Shown: one piece after another, positions 5,789 to 6,180 of the stretch | How positions within the stretch are numbered: the stretch's first letter is position 1 | How the letters are laid out: each line of letters begins with the position of its first letter | Source of the DNA: GCA-2723085 sp042093455 | GTDB taxonomy: Bacteria; Bacteroidota; Bacteroidia; Flavobacteriales_D; Parvicellaceae | DNA: 6,180 nucleotides | Assembly (NCBI GenBank): GCA_042093455.1 | Contig: JBELEU010000132.1 | Span: 1-6,180 of the forward strand | Direction: 5' to 3' | Program-made: the position numbers and the translations under genes | Notes under the pieces: generated by a model | Database searches by the model: none | The model's input: the letters and a program-made list of their open reading frames with translations, nothing else | What the model was told of the DNA's origin: nothing

Positions 5789-6180
5789 TTACTTAACAAT
5801 AAATGTATTGAAGGAGCCTTCTGTTTTTAGCATATACATTCCACTTGAAAAATCAACTGTTATGTTATTATCGTAAAATCCAGTTTTTATTAACCTGCCA
5901 TTCATATGAAAAATTTCATATTTATCTCCAGTTTTGATTCCTTCAACTTGTATATGATTAACACATGGATTTGGAAATACCTTAATACGTTGGTCAGCAG
6001 GTGACTCAATATCCGTTAAGTCGTTGGTCTCAATTCTAATGTTGTCTAGTTCCAAAATGAATTTATCTGTTGCATAATGTCTGAATGCAATATTAATCAA
6101 GGCTCCATTTAATGTAGTGTCTAACTTTACTTTAAAATTGGTCCAGGTAGGGGGAATGGCCATAGTGTCAAAAATAACCT
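5789..6180 (-). CDS. T9SS-secreted protein, C-terminal part with type A sorting domain (5' end outside window)
   Basis: The frame is open through the right edge, so only the last 129 full codons are seen. The ATG at 6163 is internal, since VIFDT precedes it in frame. The visible N-terminal part (WTNFKVKLDT, then INIAFRHYATDKFILELDNIRI) matches the jelly-roll MAM/cleaved-adhesin type domain, in which AFRHY and LDNIRI are typical strands. After a short linker, the last 65 residues or so form a Por secretion system C-terminal sorting domain (TIGR04183 type): IKVFPNPCVNHIQVEG, YEIFHMNGRLIKTG, SSGMYMLKTEG and FIVK at the end. This sends the protein through the T9SS to the cell surface or outside. 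The catalytic or binding part is off-window, so the overall function is unknown. It stops 12 bases before the ABC ATPase gene, with no terminator between. Confidence 0.9.
   Translation of the reverse strand, partial: VIFDTMAIPPTWTNFKVKLDTTLNGALINIAFRHYATDKFILELDNIRIETNDLTDIESPADQRIKVFPNPCVNHIQVEGIKTGDKYEIFHMNGRLIKTGFYDNNITVDFSSGMYMLKTEGSFNTFIVK

Noticed and set aside
6161..6163. ATG at 6163 as the start of the T9SS cargo gene
   Set aside because: Codons before it (VIFDT) are in frame and continue the domain, and no signal peptide follows the ATG. The gene runs off the right edge.
1..6180. Defence system, CRISPR array, prophage or transposon
   Set aside because: No nuclease, transposase, integrase, phage or direct-repeat array signature is seen on either strand. 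All genes fit ordinary envelope and secretion functions.

Overview
The window looks like a piece of an AT-rich Bacteroidota chromosome, most likely from the Flavobacteriales or a related lineage. The evidence is a type IX secretion (T9SS) C-terminal sorting domain, a large adhesin built from Bacteroidota-type Ig-like repeats and an L-type lectin domain, a DUF1573 lipoprotein-like exported protein, a DUF5106-like thioredoxin-fold protein, A-rich leaders without Shine-Dalgarno sequences, and a TAnnTTTG-type promoter element. No RNA gene, insertion sequence, phage gene or CRISPR array is visible.

Layout. Bases 1-1697 (+) hold the 3' end of a large secreted adhesin gene that runs in from the left edge. 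It ends at a strong bidirectional terminator (about 1714-1746) lying between convergent genes. Everything to the right is on the minus strand. Read in the direction of transcription from the right edge, there is the 3' end of a T9SS cargo gene (6180-5789), an ABC ATPase gene (5776-5135), an FtsX/MacB-type permease gene (5138-3936), a thioredoxin-fold gene (3826-2333) and a DUF1573 gene (2235-1768).

How the genes fit together. The ATPase and permease overlap by four bases (ATGA) and clearly form one two-gene ABC module. The ATPase begins only 12 bases after the stop codon of the T9SS cargo gene, in the same frame, and its only plausible start is TTG. These three genes are therefore probably on one transcript. 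The thioredoxin-fold and DUF1573 genes follow after gaps of 109 and 97 bases. The DUF1573 gene has its own promoter candidate, so they may be separate units. Nearly all products are predicted to act in the envelope: adhesion, periplasmic redox chemistry, and movement of a substrate across or out of the inner membrane.

Nothing here proves a new defence or mobile system. The most unusual part is the ABC module, whose ATPase departs from consensus at three nucleotide-handling motifs and uses a TTG start abutting an unrelated gene.
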